DNA of 64,000 bases, from assembly GCA_046351215.1 (NCBI GenBank), contig JAXLYX010000007.1, positions 372,001 to 436,000 of the forward strand. The letters run 5' to 3'. Position numbers and translations under genes: made by a program. Every line of letters starts with the position of its first letter. Within the stretch, counting starts at the first letter, position 1. The DNA comes from JAXLYX01 sp046351215 (lineage in GTDB: Bacteria; Myxococcota_A; Polyangia; Polyangiales; Houyiibacteriaceae). The notes under the pieces are model-generated. The model was not told where the DNA came from. It ran no database searches and saw nothing but the letters and a program-made list of their open reading frames with translations. Below, one piece after another: positions 8,185-15,329 of this stretch.

Positions 8185-8721
8185 ATGCGTCGCGCCTCGA
8201 TCGTGGTCGTCCTCGGGATGTTCGTCCTGCCCTTCGTGGCGACCGCCGCGCCCTCGGCCGCGCCGACGAGCGGCGAGCCGGTGCGCGTGGGAAGCATCGC
8301 CCCCGGGCTCGCCGTCACGCGCGTCCAGGGAGCGGACGCACCGGATCTCGCGACGCTCCGCGGCCGCGTCGTGGTGCTCGACTTCTGGGCGACCTGGTGC
8401 GGCCCGTGCCGCATGGTCATGCCCGAGCTCGAGCGCCTGCACGCGCAGCACCACGACGACGGCCTCACGGTGGTCGGCATCTCGGCCGAGTCGACCTCGG
8501 TGCTCGAGGGCTTCCTCGCGCGTCGGCGCATCGCCTACACGATCGCGCGCGACGTCGGCGGCACCACGCGCCGCTACGGGGTCAGCGCGTTGCCCACGCT
8601 CGTCGTCGTCGACCGCTACGGCAAGGTCCGCCACCGCAGCACGGGCGCACGCCCGAACGACCTCGCGGCCGTCCGGCTGCTGGTACCCGAGCTGCTCGGC
8701 GAGCCGCGCCCGCCCCGCTGA
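8185..8721 (+). CDS. Exported TlpA/ResA-like thioredoxin-fold protein
   Basis: A 178-residue protein with an N-terminal signal peptide (residues about 1-22, hydrophobic, ending in ATAAP) and a thioredoxin fold with WCGPC (Cys72, Cys75) and cis-Pro in 'SALPTLVVVD'. TlpA/ResA-like proteins act outside the cytoplasm as thiol-disulphide reductases, for example in cytochrome c maturation. The start is ATG 8185, the only start that places the signal peptide at the N-terminus. The stop codon abuts the convergent dapA stop with no intergenic base (TGA|TCA at 8719-8724). Confidence 0.9.
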   Translation: MRRASIVVVLGMFVLPFVATAAPSAAPTSGEPVRVGSIAPGLAVTRVQGADAPDLATLRGRVVVLDFWATWCGPCRMVMPELERLHAQHHDDGLTVVGISAESTSVLEGFLARRRIAYTIARDVGGTTRRYGVSALPTLVVVDRYGKVRHRSTGARPNDLAAVRLLVPELLGEPRPPR

Positions 8722-9786
8722 TCAGTCGCGCGCGAGCGCGGACCAGATCGCGTCGTCGGCGAGCCGCTTCGCGACGGAGACTCCGAACGCCTCGTCGATG
8801 GGCGAGAGCAGCTCCGGCGCGTTCGCCTGGACCTCGCGGAGCGCCGAACGGCAGGCATCGACGGCCGAGCGCGTCATCTTGCCGAGCGGCGCGCGCATCG
8901 TCGGGCCGAGCATGCCGAGACCGGCCATCATCGTCTTCACGGGGACCGGGTTCCGGAACTTGTCGACGACCTCGATCGTCCTTCCGTCCGGGAGGACGCG
9001 GTTCGCCTTCGCCATCACGGTGACGAGCCGGAAGAGCGGCGCGAGCTTCGTGGCGATGGCATCCGCCGTCGCCGAATCGCCGGCCGCCTGGGCCACGACC
9101 ATCTTCGTGATCGCGCCGGGAGCGATGTTCGTCATGACGCTGATCACGCCGGTCGAGCGGATCACGCCGTCCCTCATCATCGCGAGCGTCATGTCGTCGT
9201 CGCCCGAGAGGATGGCGAGGCCCGCACCGGCGAGCTCGCGGTCGCGTCGCATGCGCTCGAGGTCGCCCGTGGCCTCCTTCACGGAGGAGACGCGCGCGGG
9301 ATCCTGGAGATGGAGGATGGCCAGGTCCTCCGCCGAGAGCGCGCAGCCGGTACGTCCGGGAATGACGTAGGGGACGATCGGGATGTCCGCCACGGAGTCG
9401 AGGACGCGGCCGTAGTACTCGGTCCGCAGCTCGAGCGAGCTCGGACCGTTGTAGTAGCAATCGACGAGGAGCACGGCGGAGGCGCCGCGCTCGCGGGCGT
9501 CGCGCGTCGCCTCGACGGCCTCCGCGGTGTTGTTGCTGCCGGTGCCGGCGATCACGCTCGCGCGGCCGTCGGCGGCCTTCACGGCCTCCTCGATCATCGT
9601 GGCGTGATCGTCCCAGGTCAGCGTCGGCGACTCGCCGGTCGTGCCTCCGGGCACGATGCCGGTGATGCCCTGCTGCACCTGGAACGCGACGAGCTTTCGG
9701 AACGCCGCCACGTCGAGGGTCCCGTCGGGAGCGAACGGAGTGGCGACGGCGGTGAAAGCGCCGCGGGGATCGAAGGGCACGGTCAT
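8722..9786 (-). CDS. dapA: 4-hydroxy-tetrahydrodipicolinate synthase
   Basis: A 354-residue DapA-family aldolase that condenses pyruvate with aspartate semialdehyde in lysine/diaminopimelate synthesis. It has GGTTGESP (residues 47-54, Thr49/Thr50), Tyr140 in VPYVIPGRTG, and the Schiff-base Lys170 in SVKEATGD. It is about 55 residues longer than typical DapA (about 290-300); the extra length lies mainly after the barrel ('RSALREVQ...LADDAIWSALARD'). The superfamily also includes N-acetylneuraminate lyase and other pyruvate aldolases, so substrate is likely but not certain. It stands alone on the minus strand, with purK 58 bp upstream on the same strand. Confidence 0.85.
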   Translation of the reverse strand: MTVPFDPRGAFTAVATPFAPDGTLDVAAFRKLVAFQVQQGITGIVPGGTTGESPTLTWDDHATMIEEAVKAADGRASVIAGTGSNNTAEAVEATRDARERGASAVLLVDCYYNGPSSLELRTEYYGRVLDSVADIPIVPYVIPGRTGCALSAEDLAILHLQDPARVSSVKEATGDLERMRRDRELAGAGLAILSGDDDMTLAMMRDGVIRSTGVISVMTNIAPGAITKMVVAQAAGDSATADAIATKLAPLFRLVTVMAKANRVLPDGRTIEVVDKFRNPVPVKTMMAGLGMLGPTMRAPLGKMTRSAVDACRSALREVQANAPELLSPIDEAFGVSVAKRLADDAIWSALARD

Positions 9787-9844
9787 GGCGCCCGGACCTT
9801 AGCGCGAATCGGCCCGCGAGGCAGCGTGCCCGAGGCGCGTACGC

Positions 9845-10960
9845 TCAGCCGCCGTTGGCCCCGCGCCAGGCCGCGGCCGAAAGGGCCTCGGCCCGCGCGA
9901 TGCGCCCGTCGAAATCGTCGATCCCCTCGTCCACGACGGTGAGGTGACCGACCTTGCGTCCGGGCTTCGGATCCTTGCCGTAGAGGTGGAGGTGCGCGCC
10001 CGGGATCGCGAGCACGGCGTCCGGATCGGGGATGCCCCCGACGAGGTTGAACATCACGGAGGTTCCGCGGAGCTCCGTCGGCCCGAGCGGGGATCCGGCG
10101 ATCGCGCGGACGTGGTTCTCGAACTGGCTCGTCACCGCGCCGTCGATCGAGAAGTGGCCGGAATTGTGGACGCGCGGGGCCATCTCGTTGACGCGCAGGA
10201 CGTCGGCGTCGAAGAGCTCGATGGCGAGCACGCCGACGTAGTCGAGCGCCTGCATCACCTTCGCCGCGTAGGACTCGGCGCGCGCCGTCAGCTCCGGCGC
10301 GACGTTCGGGGCCGGGGCCGTCGTCCGACAGAGGATGCCGTCGCGATGGATGTTCTCGACCAGCGGGTAGAAGGCCATGTCTCCGCGCAGGCCACGCGCC
10401 GCGACGATGGAGAGCTCGCGCCGGAAGGGAACCCAGCCCTCGAGGATCATCGGCACGGAGCCGAGCGCTTCGAACGCGCCCCGCACGTCGTCCTCGCTGC
10501 GGAGCACGCGCTGCCCCTTGCCGTCGTAGCCGAGGCGGCGCGTCTTGAGCACGCACGGCAGGCCGAGCTCGCGCACGGCCACCTCGAGCGAGGCATGGTC
10601 GTCGACCCGGCGGAACGGCGCGGTGGGGATGCCGAGCTCGTTGAACATCGTCTTCTCGAGGAGACGATCCGAGGCGGTGCGGAAGGCCTCGGGCCCGGGC
10701 CGAACCGGCGCGCCGAGGTCGGCCGTGCGCAGGAGGGCCCGCTCCGGGACGCTCTCGAATTCGCAGGTGACCACGTCCACGACGCTCGCGAGCCTGCGGA
10801 GCGCGTCCTCGTCGTCGTACGGTGCCGCGATCACGTCGGCGACCGAGGCGGCGCAGGCGTCGCCGACCGGCTCGAGCACGACGAAGGTATGCCCGAGCGG
10901 CTGACCCGCGAGGGAGAGCATGCGCCCGAGCTGGCCGCCCCCGATGCAACCGATACGCAT
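9845..10960 (-). CDS. purK: N5-carboxyaminoimidazole ribonucleotide synthase
   Basis: A 371-residue ATP-grasp enzyme that converts AIR, bicarbonate and ATP to N5-CAIR in purine synthesis. The N-terminal GCIGGGQLGRML (residues 4-15), 'VLKTRRLGYDGKGQ' near 148-161, and the 'VNEMAPRVHNSGH' motif near 265-277 are diagnostic of PurK. Start ATG 10960 lies 4 bp after the purE stop, so purE and purK form one minus-strand transcript that performs the two consecutive steps AIR to N5-CAIR to CAIR. Confidence 0.96.
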   Translation of the reverse strand: MRIGCIGGGQLGRMLSLAGQPLGHTFVVLEPVGDACAASVADVIAAPYDDEDALRRLASVVDVVTCEFESVPERALLRTADLGAPVRPGPEAFRTASDRLLEKTMFNELGIPTAPFRRVDDHASLEVAVRELGLPCVLKTRRLGYDGKGQRVLRSEDDVRGAFEALGSVPMILEGWVPFRRELSIVAARGLRGDMAFYPLVENIHRDGILCRTTAPAPNVAPELTARAESYAAKVMQALDYVGVLAIELFDADVLRVNEMAPRVHNSGHFSIDGAVTSQFENHVRAIAGSPLGPTELRGTSVMFNLVGGIPDPDAVLAIPGAHLHLYGKDPKPGRKVGHLTVVDEGIDDFDGRIARAEALSAAAWRGANGG

Positions 10961-10964
10961 GCGC

Positions 10965-11471
10965 TCAGACCTCCGGCAGCCGCGGATCGGAATTCGCGAG
11001 GACCTTCGAGGTCTGCTCGTCGCGGAACTTCTTCCAGGCGTTCCAGATCGCCGGCCGCGAGCGACCGACGATGGAGGCCGCGAGCAGCGCCGCGTTCTTC
11101 GCGCCGGCCGGACCGATCGCGAGGGTTCCGACCGGGACGCCGCCCGGCATCTGGACGATCGAGAGCAGCGAGTCGACGCCGCGGAGCATGCTCGATTCGA
11201 CCGGCACGCCCAGCACCGTGACCGGCGTGTGCGCGGCGATCATCCCGGGCAGGTGGGCGGCCCCGCCGGCGCCCGCGATGATCACCTCGAGACCGCGCGA
11301 CTCGGCGGACTTCGCGTACTCCGCCAGCAGATCGGGGGTCCGGTGGGCCGAGACCACCCGCACCTCGTGGGGGACGCCGAGCGCCGCGAGCATGTTCGCG
11401 GCCTCGCTCATCGTCTTCCAGTCCGAGCGCGACCCCATCACGATCCCGACGAGCACCTGGTCTTCCGCCAT
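10965..11471 (-). CDS. purE: N5-carboxyaminoimidazole ribonucleotide mutase
   Basis: A 168-residue class I PurE that moves the carboxyl group of N5-CAIR to give CAIR. The signature residues are visible: GSRSD (13-17), SAHRTP near 41-46, AGAGGAAHLPG near 66-76, and GVDSLLSIVQMPGGVPV near 98-114. The start is ATG 11471. The gene is immediately upstream of purK with 4 bp between them. PurE class I needs PurK, and both are present here. Confidence 0.96.
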   Translation of the reverse strand: MAEDQVLVGIVMGSRSDWKTMSEAANMLAALGVPHEVRVVSAHRTPDLLAEYAKSAESRGLEVIIAGAGGAAHLPGMIAAHTPVTVLGVPVESSMLRGVDSLLSIVQMPGGVPVGTLAIGPAGAKNAALLAASIVGRSRPAIWNAWKKFRDEQTSKVLANSDPRLPEV

Positions 11472-11607
11472 CGCTGCCCCGGCTCCTTGCGTCCCCGGCC
11501 GAGGGCCTACGTGGCGCTCGCGCGGGAGGCGGAGTCGTGCCGCGTCCGGAACCCGTCGTCAACCGAACGGGGGACCGTCGCCGGCGTGGCGAGCCCCCCG
11601 CGGGAGG

Positions 11608-12078
11608 TCACTGCTGGATCTCGGTGTCCACGAGGCGGACGCCGCGGCGCCGCTTCTCGTTCTCCGTCGCCTTGCGCAGTCGCTCGTAGAGGGCGACGAC
11701 GTCGGTCGGCAGGTTGCGCAGGTGAACGTCGGGGGTGTTGCGATCCATCGCCGAGAGCACGAGGTTCCCGGTGCCCATGATGCGCTGCCCGAGGGGGCGC
11801 TCGACCACGTAGTCGTTGATCCGGTAGGTGTCGATCTGGTCGAGGCGCTTCGAGAGCAGCCCCGTCTCGATCACCACCCGCTGGCTCGTGATCCGGTAGT
11901 GAATCGAGGCGCGCCGGATCGCGAAGTACACGAGGGCGAGCCCGACCGTCAGGATGGCGATCAAGAGCGCCCCGACGTTCGGCAGCAGAGCGGGGCGCCC
12001 GTCGAAGAGCAGCTCCTCTCCATCGGAAGAAGCGGGGGTCGGCTCGTTCGGCTCGTTCGGCTTCGATTCGGTCGTCAC
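11608..12078 (-). CDS. Bacterial PH-domain membrane protein
   Basis: A 156-residue protein with an acidic, Pro-rich N-terminus, one hydrophobic region (about residues 33-58) and a bacterial PH (YdbT-like, bPH_2) domain (about 58-140). The typical pattern 'YRITSQRVVIETGLLSKRLDQIDTYRINDYVVERPLGQRIMGTGN' is clear. The C-terminal tail is basic. Such proteins are membrane-associated with unclear roles. The ATG at 12078 is 26 bp from the divergent GTG at 12105, so the two promoters must overlap the opposing genes. Confidence 0.8.
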   Translation of the reverse strand: MTTESKPNEPNEPTPASSDGEELLFDGRPALLPNVGALLIAILTVGLALVYFAIRRASIHYRITSQRVVIETGLLSKRLDQIDTYRINDYVVERPLGQRIMGTGNLVLSAMDRNTPDVHLRNLPTDVVALYERLRKATENEKRRRGVRLVDTEIQQ

Positions 12079-12104
12079 GGCGGCTAGGATGCCACGACTC
12101 CCCC

Positions 12105-12518
12105 GTGCGCGTCCCCCTTCTCTTCGCCGCCACCCCCCTGCTCCTCGCCGTCGCCGTGGCGGCCGACGACGCGCCCTCGCTCGCGCTCGAGCCGCGTGCG
12201 CCGCTCTTCGTCGGCGATCGCGCCGAGCTCGTCGCCGTCCTCGTCCTGCGCTCGACGCCCCCCGCGCGCGTGCTGCTGACGCCGAGCGGCGAGGGGAGCG
12301 CCCTCTCCGTCGTGCGGGGGCGCCTCCTGCGCTCGGACGCGGAGGTGGAGCGGGACGCCGACGGCCGGGAAGCGCTGCGCTTCCGCATCCCCGTGGTCGC
12401 CGACGCGCCGGGCGATGCCTTCGTCCGCGTCGAGGCGCGCGTGCACCTCTGCGATCCCGGCTGCCGCTCCGTGGTCCTCGAGGCGCGTGCTCCCTTCCGG
12501 GTCGAGCCCCGCCGCTGA
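12105..12518 (+). CDS. Small exported protein, unknown
   Basis: A 137-residue protein with an N-terminal signal peptide (residues 1-20, ending AVAVAADD), then an all-beta-looking domain. Two Cys near residues 115 and 119 (HLCDPGCRS) may form a disulphide. No lipobox is present, so it is probably periplasmic or secreted. I do not recognise the family. The start is GTG 12105; no clear ribosome-binding site is seen and the true start may differ. Confidence 0.65.
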   Translation: MRVPLLFAATPLLLAVAVAADDAPSLALEPRAPLFVGDRAELVAVLVLRSTPPARVLLTPSGEGSALSVVRGRLLRSDAEVERDADGREALRFRIPVVADAPGDAFVRVEARVHLCDPGCRSVVLEARAPFRVEPRR

Positions 12519-12543
12519 CTCCCTTGCCGGCCTCGGCTCGATA

Positions 12544-12559
12544 CTGTACGAATGTACAG
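12544..12559 (+). promoter_or_regulatory. LexA (SOS)-type box overlapping a start codon
   Basis: CTGTACGAATGTACAG is a perfect inverted repeat (CTGTAC, 4-base spacer, GTACAG) that fits CTGT-N8-ACAG, the core of the gammaproteobacterial LexA operator. It covers ATG 12552 of the radical SAM gene and ends just before the in-frame ATG 12561. Bound repressor would block transcription or initiation. Myxobacterial LexA boxes often differ from this type, so the regulator is inferred. Confidence 0.6.
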
Positions 12560-13586
12560 CATGCCGAGACCGGCCTCGAATCCGGCGAATCGATTCCACC
12601 GGGCGACGCTCGAATGGGACGAGCCCCCGCCCGCCGAGCTCGAGGTCTACGAGGAGCGGGCCAAGAGCATCCTCTCCCGGAACGACAGCCCGGACGTCGG
12701 CTTCGAGCACAGCGTGAACCCGTACCGCGGGTGCTTCCACGCGTGCGCCTACTGCTACGCGCGACCGACTCACCCCTACCTCGACTTCGGGGCGGGAACC
12801 GACTTCGACCGCAAGATCGTCGTGAAGACGAACGCGCCGGAGCTGCTCGCGACGGAGCTCGGGAGACCGGGCTGGAAGGGCGGCACGATCGCCTTCTCCG
12901 GCAACACCGACTGCTACCAACCGCTCGAGGCCCGCTACGGCCTGACCCGTCGCTGCCTCGAGGTCTGCCTCGACTACCGCAATCCCGTCACCGTGATCAC
13001 CAAGGGGCTCGCCATCCGGCGCGACGTGGACGTGCTCGCGGCCCTCGCCGAGAAGGCGCGTTGCCGCGTGACGCTCAGCATCCCGTTCGCGAACGACGCC
13101 GACGCCCGCGCGATCGAGCCGTTCGCGAGCCCGCCGTCGAAGCGCTTCGAGACCCTCCGCATCCTCTCCGAAGCGGGCATCCGCACCGGCGTCTCGGTCT
13201 CGCCGATCATCCCGGGGCTGAACGACCACCAGATCCCCGAGATCCTCGAGCGCGCCCGCGAGGCCGGTGCGACGCATGCCTTCTGCATCCTCCTGCGTCT
13301 GCCGCGCGAGGTGCTGCCGATCTTCGACGAGCGCCTCGAAGAGGCCTTCCCGCTGCGGGCCGAGAAGGTCCGCCACGCCCTCGCCGAGATGCGGGGAGGC
13401 GCCCGGAACGAGTCCGCCTTCGGAGAGCGCATGCGGGGCAAAGGCGTGAGGTGGCAGCTCGTCGAGCGCCTCTTCGAGTCCCAGGCCAAGCGGCTCGGCT
13501 TCGGCCCCGGGGTCGAGGACGAGGGCGAGCCGCCGACGACGTTCCGCCGCCCGACGCCGCAGCTCGGCCTCTTCGACGAGCGCTGA
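12552..13586 (+). CDS. PA0069-family radical SAM protein (SplB-related)
   Basis: A 344-residue radical SAM protein. The cluster motif is Cys61-x3-Cys65-x2-Cys68 (CFHACAYC), preceded by HSVNPYRG, the signature of the PA0069/SplB-like family related to spore photoproduct lyase. 'FSGNTDCYQPLE' and 'TKGLAIRRD' are also family-typical. The substrate is unknown; a DNA-repair-related role is suggested by homology and by the LexA-like box over the start. The start could be ATG 12552 or ATG 12561; the second would give a start downstream of the operator. A GC-rich hairpin follows the gene at 13620-13639. Confidence 0.86.
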   Translation: MYSMPRPASNPANRFHRATLEWDEPPPAELEVYEERAKSILSRNDSPDVGFEHSVNPYRGCFHACAYCYARPTHPYLDFGAGTDFDRKIVVKTNAPELLATELGRPGWKGGTIAFSGNTDCYQPLEARYGLTRRCLEVCLDYRNPVTVITKGLAIRRDVDVLAALAEKARCRVTLSIPFANDADARAIEPFASPPSKRFETLRILSEAGIRTGVSVSPIIPGLNDHQIPEILERAREAGATHAFCILLRLPREVLPIFDERLEEAFPLRAEKVRHALAEMRGGARNESAFGERMRGKGVRWQLVERLFESQAKRLGFGPGVEDEGEPPTTFRRPTPQLGLFDER

Positions 13587-13591
13587 GCCCC

Positions 13592-13607
13592 TGGCGCGCG
13601 AGTTGCT
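13592..13607 (+). promoter_or_regulatory. Candidate sigma-54 (-24/-12) promoter
   Basis: TGGCGCGCGAGTTGCT has GG (13593-13594) and GC (13605-13606) separated by exactly 10 bases, and differs from the consensus TGGCAC-N5-TTGCW at one position. It lies 135 bp upstream of the activator ATG (13742) and just after the radical SAM stop. The distance and the following hairpin make it weaker than the gspC promoter. Confidence 0.35.
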
Positions 13608-13619
13608 AGGTGCGGAGAC

Positions 13620-13639
13620 CGGGGAGCCTCGGCTCCCCG
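13620..13639 (+). terminator. Possible terminator hairpin after radical SAM gene
   Basis: CGGGGAGCC and GGCTCCCCG form an 8-9 bp GC-rich stem with a very small loop. No T-run follows, so it may be a transcript-stabilising stem or a leader hairpin rather than an intrinsic terminator. Confidence 0.35.
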
Positions 13640-13659
13640 CTCGAATGGAATCCTTCGAG

Positions 13660-13719
13660 AATTCGTCAGCCAGGCTGTCCCGCCCGGCGGCACTTCGTCA
13701 CCTGTCGTGACATTCTGTC
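13660..13719 (+). promoter_or_regulatory. Bipartite TGTC/GACA motif upstream of the activator gene
   Basis: AATTCGTCAG (13660-13669) is followed 44 bp later (start to start) by GTCGTGACA-TTC-TGTC (13704-13719). The second part contains TGTC-GT-GACA (13703-13712), a perfect inverted repeat. The same two blocks occur before gspC with 33 bp spacing, one helical turn less. Further TGTC/GACA half-sites lie between and after them up to the ribosome-binding site. Confidence 0.5.
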
Positions 13720-13741
13720 TTTGGACTGACAAGGAGTCCCC

Positions 13742-15109
13742 ATGACCCCCCTCCACGAGGCGACGCTCCTGGTCGTCGACGACGACGCCTCGAACCTCGA
13801 GTCGCTCGAGAAGATCTTCCGCAAGGAGGGGCTCCGCGTGCTCACGGCGCCGGACGGTCCGCGGGCCCTCGAAGTCGTCCGCCAGCAGCGCGTGGACGTC
13901 GTGCTCTCGGACCTGATGATGCCCGGCATGAGCGGCATCGATCTGATCCGCGCGCTGAAGGCGCTCGGCTCGGAGGCCGAGGTGGTCGTGATGACCGCGC
14001 ACGGGACGATCGAGACCGCCGTGGCCGCGATGCGCGAGGGCGCCTACGACTTCGTGGAGAAGCCCCTCCGGCGCATGCCCATCGTGAAGACGGTGCAGAA
14101 GGCCGCGGAGCGCCACAGCCTCGTGGTCGAGAACCGCTCGCTCAAGAAGGAGCTCTCGGCCCTCAAGACCCGGTCGATCGTCGGCTCGGCTCCCTCGCTG
14201 CGACGCGCGCTCGACATCGCCACGATGGCGGCGCCGTCGAGCGCCACCGTGCTCGTCCTCGGCGAGAGCGGCACCGGCAAAGAGCTCCTCGCCCGGTACA
14301 TCCACGAGAAGAGCGAGCGCTCGGGCCCGTTCGTCGGGGTCAATCTCGCGGCGCTGCCCGAGACCATCGTCGAGAGCGAGCTCTTCGGGCACGAGAAGGG
14401 AGCGTTCACGGGGGCGGTCGCGAAGCGCGAAGGACGCATCGCCCAAGCGGCGGGCGGCACGCTCTTCCTCGACGAGATCGGCGAGCTCTCGCTCGCGGTC
14501 CAGGTGAAGCTCCTCCGCGTGCTGCAGGAGGGCGAATTCGCCCCTCTCGGAGGCCGCACGCAACACGCGGATTTCCGGCTGGTGGCGGCGACGAACCGGG
14601 ACCTCAAGGCGGCGATCCGCGAAGGCGACTTCCGCGAGGATCTCTACTACCGACTCAACGTCATCTCGATCACCTCGCCCCCCCTGCGCGACCGGCGCGA
14701 CGACATCCCCCTGCTCGTGGAGCACTTCCTCGACGTCTACTGCCGCAAGAACGGGCGACCGCCGATGACGTTCGGTCCCGATGCGATGGCCAAGCTCCTC
14801 GCGTACGACTTCCCGGGGAACGTCCGCGAGCTCGAGAACGTGGTCGAGCGCGCGGTGGTCCTCGGTCGCGCCAATCCCCTCGGCGTCGACGACCTGCCCG
14901 AGGCCGTGGCGGCGAGCGTCCGCCGCAGCGACGTGCTGTCGTTCCCGATCGGGACCCCCCTCTCCGAGATCGAGGATCGCGTCATCCACGAGACCCTGCG
15001 CCACACCCGCGGGGACAAGCAGCTCACGGCCCAGCTGCTCGGGATCTCGACCCGGACCATCTACCGGAAGCTCGGTGCCGATCGCGAGGAACCGGCCGAC
15101 GCGCCGTGA
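13742..15109 (+). CDS. NtrC-family sigma-54-dependent response regulator
   Basis: A 455-residue activator. The receiver domain (1-120) has acidic residues Asp13-Asp15, phospho-acceptor Asp57 (LSDLMMPG), Thr85 and Lys108. The AAA+ domain has Walker A GESGTGKE (174-181), the sigma-54 contact loop GAFTGA (220-225) and Walker B DEIGE (244-248). A Fis-type helix-turn-helix ends the protein (about 415-450). The start ATG 13742 follows AAGGAG. No histidine kinase is in the window. It lies directly upstream of the type II secretion operon, whose promoter looks sigma-54 dependent, so it is the likely activator; this is inference from position and shared upstream motifs. Confidence 0.95.
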   Translation: MTPLHEATLLVVDDDASNLESLEKIFRKEGLRVLTAPDGPRALEVVRQQRVDVVLSDLMMPGMSGIDLIRALKALGSEAEVVVMTAHGTIETAVAAMREGAYDFVEKPLRRMPIVKTVQKAAERHSLVVENRSLKKELSALKTRSIVGSAPSLRRALDIATMAAPSSATVLVLGESGTGKELLARYIHEKSERSGPFVGVNLAALPETIVESELFGHEKGAFTGAVAKREGRIAQAAGGTLFLDEIGELSLAVQVKLLRVLQEGEFAPLGGRTQHADFRLVAATNRDLKAAIREGDFREDLYYRLNVISITSPPLRDRRDDIPLLVEHFLDVYCRKNGRPPMTFGPDAMAKLLAYDFPGNVRELENVVERAVVLGRANPLGVDDLPEAVAASVRRSDVLSFPIGTPLSEIEDRVIHETLRHTRGDKQLTAQLLGISTRTIYRKLGADREEPADAP

Positions 15110-15138
15110 GCGCCCGGGCCCCCGCCCGCCTCGTTGCC

Positions 15139-15187
15139 AATTTGTCAGGGTGGCCCGGGCCTTTCCCGAGGGTCGTGACAGCTTGTC
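15139..15187 (+). promoter_or_regulatory. Bipartite TGTC/GACA motif upstream of gspC (candidate UAS)
   Basis: AATTTGTCAG (15139-15148) and GTCGTGACA-GCT-TGTC (15172-15187) repeat the two blocks found upstream of the activator gene. The region ends 78 bp before the -24/-12 promoter at 15265, a usual place for an enhancer of an NtrC-type activator. Confidence 0.5.
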
Positions 15188-15264
15188 CCAACCCTCCCGC
15201 CCGCTCCCTCGACGACCCGCGGAAATCTCCGTGTTTTCACTGGATTCCACGTGGGTGATGAACT

Positions 15265-15280
15265 AGGCACGTGCGTTGCT
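15265..15280 (+). promoter_or_regulatory. Sigma-54 promoter of the type II secretion operon
   Basis: AGGCACGTGCGTTGCT matches the consensus TGGCACG-N4-TTGCW at every specified base except the first. GG is at 15266-15267 and GC at 15278-15279, exactly 10 bases apart. Transcription would start near 15291, so the first usable gspC start is GTG 15330. An NtrC-family gene lies immediately upstream. Confidence 0.72.
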
Positions 15281-15329
15281 TTCGACAGGGCTGGGGCAGT
15301 ACGCCCTGCCCCCCTCCCTCCGGATCTCC

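Noticed and set aside
13689..13702. Sigma-54 element closer to the activator start
   Set aside because: GG is present at 13689-13690 but the matching GC 10 bases later is CC, and TTGC is absent.
12974..15250. 758-codon minus-strand frame
   Set aside because: Shadow of the radical SAM gene and the sigma-54 activator.
15276..15329. TTG 15276 as the gspC start
   Set aside because: It lies within the -12 element of the sigma-54 promoter, so it would be untranscribed.
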